NCBI GenBank assembly: GCA_027317645.1 | Contig: DAHVQS010000008.1 | Location: 1 to 60,551, forward strand | Reading direction: 5' to 3' | Length of the DNA: 60,551 nt | From: Paenalcaligenes sp021793095 | GTDB taxonomy: Bacteria; Pseudomonadota; Gammaproteobacteria; Burkholderiales; Burkholderiaceae_B | Part shown: piece by piece, positions 57,298-60,551 of the stretch | Layout of the letters: each line of letters opens with the position of its first letter | Position numbering within the stretch: the first letter of the stretch is position 1 | Made by a program: the position numbers and the translations under genes | Notes under the pieces: model-generated | What the model was told of the DNA's origin: nothing | Database searches by the model: none | The model's input: the letters and a program-made list of their open reading frames with translations, nothing else

Positions 57298-58968
57298 ATG
57301 CCACGCCTAGGTGGACATATTTTGGTTGAACAGCTCAAACAACAAGGCGTAGAGCAGGTATTTTGTGTACCTGGTGAAAGCTATCTGGCAGTTTTAGATG
57401 GTCTGCACGACGCTGATATTTCTCTGACCGTTTGCCGCCAAGAAGGCGGTGCCGCCATGATGGCCGAGGCCTATGGCAAGCTGACGGGCCAACCAGGCAT
57501 CTGCATGGTGACACGAGGCCCTGGGGCGACCAACGCCTATGCCGGCGTTCATATCGCCAAGCAGGATTCCACGCCCATGATCCTCTTTGTGGGGCAAATC
57601 CAGCGTGACATGCGTGAGCGCGAGGCCTTTCAAGAGATGGATTACAAAAGGGTTTTTGGCGATCAATGCAAGTGGGTGACAGAGATCGATCACATCGAAC
57701 GCATCCCGGAAATTATTTCGCGGGCTTTTCATGTGGCCACCTCCGGGCGCCCTGGGCCCGTCGTCATTGCATTGCCTGAGGACATGCTGACAGAAACCGC
57801 CCAGGTGGCCCCTGCCCCCCATTATCAACCGGTTGAAACAGTGCCTTCGGCAGCTCAATTACAACCCTTTTTAGACCGGTTACAACAAGCCAAACAACCC
57901 ATTGCAATTTTAGGGGGTAGCCGTTGGTCAGCCGAGGCCTGCGCACAATTTGCCCAACTGGCCCAACAATGGCAGCTACCAGTTGCTGTGCAATTCCGTC
58001 GCCAAATGCTTTTCCCTACCGATCATCCTTATTTTGTAGGCGATTTAGGCTTGGGCTCCAATCCAGACTTGCTCAACTATATTGCAGCCTCAGATTGTGT
58101 CCTCTTGCTAGGTGGGCGCATGTCAGAGGTCCCCAGCCAGAGTTATACCCTTTTTGATATCCCTCGGCCGGACACCTACCTGACGCACGTCCACCCCGAC
58201 CCATTGGAACTCAATCGCGTTTATAGTGCTGATTTGGCACTGTGTGCGGCACCCAAAGATTTTGTCCAAGCCTTGCATGACAGCGTTCAAACGCCTGCCA
58301 GTATCCAACGCAATAACCCCGCCTTTGATGCTCTCAAAGACAGCTACCAACGCTGGACTGATACGGAGCGCATCCAAAGTCCCGGGGATCTACAGATGGC
58401 TGAGGTCATCAAGTACTTGGCAGAAACCCTCCCCGAGGACGCCATCCTCGCAAATGGTGCGGGCAACTACGCCACTTGGGTGCACCGCTTTTATCCTTTC
58501 CGCAAATACGGCACCCAGCTGGCCCCCACTTCGGGCTCAATGGGCTACGGCTTACCCGCGGCGGTGGCGGCAAAACGCATCCACCCAGATAAGACCGTGG
58601 TTTGCTTTGCCGGCGATGGCTGCTTCATGATGCATGGCCAAGAGTTCGCAACGGCAGTACAGTACGATTTACCAATCATTGTGCTCATCATCGACAACGC
58701 CATGTACGGCACCATACGCATGCACCAAGAGGGCCATTACCCTGGACGCCCCAGTGGCACCGCACTGAGAAACCCGGATTTTGCTGCCTATGCCAATGCC
58801 TTTGGCGGCCACGGCGAACGCGTTACCCAAACCGCTGAGTTTGCCCCCGCTTTTGCACGTGCCCAGGCCAGCGGCAAGCCCGCAATTATTCATTGCTTTA
58901 TTGATCCTGAGGCCATCAGCCCCACACGCACCTTGGCAGAAATTACAGCAGCGGCTCAGGCACAATAA
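57298..58968 (+). CDS. Thiamine diphosphate-dependent enzyme, acetolactate synthase-like
   Basis: A 556-residue ThDP enzyme of the AHAS-like superfamily. The PYR domain has FCVPGESYLAVLDGLHDADISL and CRQEGGAAMMAEAYGKLTG (the ThDP-activating Glu), a central FAD/NAD-type domain follows, and the PP domain has GDGCFMMHGQEFATAVQ...DNAMYGTIR with the Mg/ThDP motif (GDG...N). Known relatives include acetolactate synthase, oxalyl-CoA or sulfoacetaldehyde-type enzymes; the true reaction is open. ATG 57298 is preferred because GAGGG lies 8 bp upstream; ATG 57277 is in frame. Divergent from the LysR gene. Confidence 0.85.
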   Translation: MPRLGGHILVEQLKQQGVEQVFCVPGESYLAVLDGLHDADISLTVCRQEGGAAMMAEAYGKLTGQPGICMVTRGPGATNAYAGVHIAKQDSTPMILFVGQIQRDMREREAFQEMDYKRVFGDQCKWVTEIDHIERIPEIISRAFHVATSGRPGPVVIALPEDMLTETAQVAPAPHYQPVETVPSAAQLQPFLDRLQQAKQPIAILGGSRWSAEACAQFAQLAQQWQLPVAVQFRRQMLFPTDHPYFVGDLGLGSNPDLLNYIAASDCVLLLGGRMSEVPSQSYTLFDIPRPDTYLTHVHPDPLELNRVYSADLALCAAPKDFVQALHDSVQTPASIQRNNPAFDALKDSYQRWTDTERIQSPGDLQMAEVIKYLAETLPEDAILANGAGNYATWVHRFYPFRKYGTQLAPTSGSMGYGLPAAVAAKRIHPDKTVVCFAGDGCFMMHGQEFATAVQYDLPIIVLIIDNAMYGTIRMHQEGHYPGRPSGTALRNPDFAAYANAFGGHGERVTQTAEFAPAFARAQASGKPAIIHCFIDPEAISPTRTLAEITAAAQAQ

Positions 58969-59044
58969 GTTGGCCTCTGATGAGCCTCGGATACTCGTTA
59001 TAAAATACATTTAATTGCTTGATAGAAATAAAGTAGGAGTTCTT

Positions 59045-60238
59045 ATGTCAGCAAGACCCACATTTAATTGGGAAGACCCTTTTTTACTCGATGCCCAGCT
59101 CACCGAAGATGAGCGCATGGTTCGTGACGCCGCACGTGCATACTGCCAAGAAAAGCTCGAGCCTCGTGTGCTCGAAGCTTTCCGTCACGAAGAAACCGAT
59201 GTCAACATCTTTAAAGAAATGGGTGAGCTCGGTTTATTAGGTCCCACTATCCCCGAAGAGTACGGCGGCTCGGGATTAAACTACGTCTGCTATGGCCTCA
59301 TTGCCCGTGAAGTAGAGCGTGTAGATTCCGGCTACCGCTCAATGATGAGCGTACAGTCTTCACTGGTGATGGTCCCCATCAACGAGTTTGGTACTGAAGA
59401 GCAAAAGAAAAAATATCTACCCAAACTGGCTTCAGGTGAATGGGTGGGTTGCTTTGGGCTGACCGAACCCAACCACGGCTCTGACCCCGGCAGCATGGAA
59501 ACCCGTGCCAAAAAAGTCGAAGGCGGTTATGTACTGACCGGCACCAAGACCTGGATCACCAACTCGCCTATCGCAGATGTATTTGTGGTCTGGGCCAAGG
59601 TTGTAGGCGGCGAGGATGATGGCAAGATTCGTGGCTTTATATTAGAAAAAGGCACCCAGGGCCTCAGTGCCCCTACCATTCACGGTAAGGTAGGCTTGCG
59701 CGCCTCAATTACTGGGGAAATTGTGATGGATGAGGTGGCTGTTTCTGAAGACCAAATGTTGCCCAAGGTCGCTGGCCTACGCGGGCCCTTTACCTGCTTA
59801 AACTCTGCCCGATATGGCATTGCTTGGGGCGCATTGGGTGCTGCCGAATTCTGCTGGCATACTGCACGTCAATACACCTTGGATCGCAAACAATTTAACC
59901 GCCCCTTGGCAGCCAACCAGCTCATTCAAAAGAAACTGGCTGACATGCAAACAGAGATTTCTCTGGGCCTACAAGGGTGCTTGCGCCTAGGCCGCATGAA
60001 GGACGAAAACACCGCTGCTGTAGAGATTACCTCTATCCTCAAACGCAACTCCTGCGGCAAAGCTCTGGATATTGCACGTATGGCACGCGATATGCTGGGC
60101 GGCAATGGAATTTCGGATGAGTTTGGTGTCGCGCGTCATCTGGTCAACCTCGAGGTAGTTAATACCTACGAAGGGACCCATGATATCCACGCACTCATCC
60201 TTGGGCGCGCTCAAACAGGGATACAGGCGTTCTTTTAA
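59045..60238 (+). CDS. gcdH: Glutaryl-CoA dehydrogenase
   Basis: FAD acyl-CoA dehydrogenase that oxidatively decarboxylates glutaryl-CoA to crotonyl-CoA in lysine/tryptophan catabolism. The 397-residue protein has FNWEDPFLLDAQLTEDERMVRD, typical for GcdH, GCFGLTEPNHGSDPGSMET (flavin binding), the catalytic-Glu region VVNTYEGTHDIHALILGRA near residue 370, and RYGIAWGALGAAEFC. ATG 59045 follows TAGGAG at ideal distance; the frame is open to 59015. It lies 76 bp after the ThDP gene and ends in a strong bidirectional terminator. Confidence 0.93.
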   Translation: MSARPTFNWEDPFLLDAQLTEDERMVRDAARAYCQEKLEPRVLEAFRHEETDVNIFKEMGELGLLGPTIPEEYGGSGLNYVCYGLIAREVERVDSGYRSMMSVQSSLVMVPINEFGTEEQKKKYLPKLASGEWVGCFGLTEPNHGSDPGSMETRAKKVEGGYVLTGTKTWITNSPIADVFVVWAKVVGGEDDGKIRGFILEKGTQGLSAPTIHGKVGLRASITGEIVMDEVAVSEDQMLPKVAGLRGPFTCLNSARYGIAWGALGAAEFCWHTARQYTLDRKQFNRPLAANQLIQKKLADMQTEISLGLQGCLRLGRMKDENTAAVEITSILKRNSCGKALDIARMARDMLGGNGISDEFGVARHLVNLEVVNTYEGTHDIHALILGRAQTGIQAFF

Positions 60239-60281
60239 GCCCTGCTAAGCGCTTATCAATCACTCATTCATTTGAGCCAAT

Positions 60282-60317
60282 AAAAAAGGCCGCAGCGCAC
60301 ACCGCTGCGGCCTTTTT
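60282..60317. terminator. Bidirectional intrinsic terminator between gcdH and livH-like gene
   Basis: GGCCGCAGCG (60288-60297) pairs with CGCTGCGGCC (60303-60312), a 10-bp stem with loop CACAC; T5 follows on plus and T6 on minus. It closes gcdH and can stop transcripts from the minus-strand gene at 60436. Confidence 0.9.
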
Positions 60318-60388
60318 GCATCATCATATAATGGGGCCCATATCAATGACGGGCATCACTTTAGTAGGTAGTCATCGCTCGATGATTG

Positions 60389-60418
60389 AGAGTACGAATG
60401 CACGCACTCTCGTACTCT
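60389..60418. other. Hairpin before the end of livH-like gene
   Basis: AGAGTACGA (60389-60397) and TCGTACTCT (60410-60418) are perfect 9-bp arms around a 12-nt loop. No T-run follows on either strand; role unknown, perhaps an mRNA-stabilising 3' structure. Confidence 0.5.
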
Positions 60419-60435
60419 TTATCACTATTTACCCA

Positions 60436-60551
60436 TTAAGCGTCAGCGCTGGGGCTTTTTCCTGCAAAATGTGCCAACCCCTGAGGCATAAAGAAGAGCA
60501 CGGCCAAAATGACCACGAAGGCCGCGGCATCTTTATACTGCGAGCTGATAT
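60436..60551 (-). CDS. Branched-chain amino acid ABC transporter permease, C-terminal fragment (LivH-like)
   Basis: Only the last 38 residues are inside the window. Reverse-strand reading gives ISSQYKDAAAFVVILAVLFF followed by MPQGLAHFAGKSPSADA and a stop. The pattern of a YKDA segment, a hydrophobic helix and a PQGL turn close to the C-terminus is typical of LivH/LivM-type permeases. The 5' part lies beyond the window edge, so subtype is uncertain. It converges with gcdH. Confidence 0.7.
   Translation of the reverse strand, partial: ISSQYKDAAAFVVILAVLFFMPQGLAHFAGKSPSADA

Overview
The window reads as core chromosome of a betaproteobacterium, most likely Burkholderiales and close to Alcaligenaceae. 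The grounds are family content and gene order: hrcA / nadK-recN / fur / bamE-dapB, aat-bpt-pyrD, dusB-fis-purH-ruvC-ruvA, glnS-minCDE, a phasin, a double-length UvrA, and a CHCC zinc-finger protein. This placement is inferred from gene families and not from any search. I see no prophage, transposase, insertion sequence, CRISPR array or rRNA. The only mobile-looking DNA is short simple repeats.

Layout. 1-6640: stress and housekeeping genes (hrcA fragment, nadK, recN, fur, bamE with an unusual proline-rich tail, dapB, murB). 6760-10640: a block with tRNA-Gly, gamma-glutamyltransferase, tRNA-Cys and a glutamate/dicarboxylate-type symporter, rich in clear promoters, a terminator and repeats. 10680-13890: a Nudix hydrolase, the two N-end-rule aminoacyl-tRNA-protein transferases (aat, bpt) and pyrD. 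14040-20510: mostly minus-strand genes (phasin, IclR regulator, CinA-domain protein, EI24-type membrane protein, RhlE helicase, AzlCD exporter) plus a thioredoxin-like protein. 20730-24600: zinc-finger protein, YheT hydrolase, BepA-like protease, CtaG-type membrane protein. 24700-33810: UbiH-like hydroxylase, dusB-fis-purH, ruvC, ruvA, a threonine-dehydratase-like gene placed antisense between ruvA and ruvB, ruvB, recQ. 33850-38060: CLC channel and a two-gene cytochrome-bd-like pair. 38180-42410: glnS-minC-minD-minE and a small lipoprotein. 42580-46120: ettA, an acidic hypothetical protein, a glycosyltransferase and a 42-residue basic protein with its own promoter and terminator. 46230-55290: tandem UvrA, tcdA, chaC, pdxH, an FAD oxidoreductase. 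55350-60551: purU, LysR regulator, a thiamine-diphosphate enzyme, glutaryl-CoA dehydrogenase and the end of a branched-chain amino acid permease.

The most unusual items are these. (1) A CydA-like protein paired with an ordinary-looking CydB, in which by-eye alignment shows loss of both heme-ligating histidines, the ligand methionine, the proton-path glutamates and the GRQPW motif. (2) A 42-aa gene that forms a complete isolated transcription unit. (3) A 1884-residue UvrA with four ATPase modules, followed by a degenerate CTGGGG/CTAAGG hexamer array that fills the space up to the stop codon of convergent tcdA. (4) A BamE lipoprotein with about 135 residues of Pro/Gly/Ala/Asp tail. (5) Several clean palindromes and repeats in promoter regions (tRNA-Gly leader, azlC, iclR/phasin, symporter leader, lysR leader). 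Everything else looks like ordinary housekeeping.
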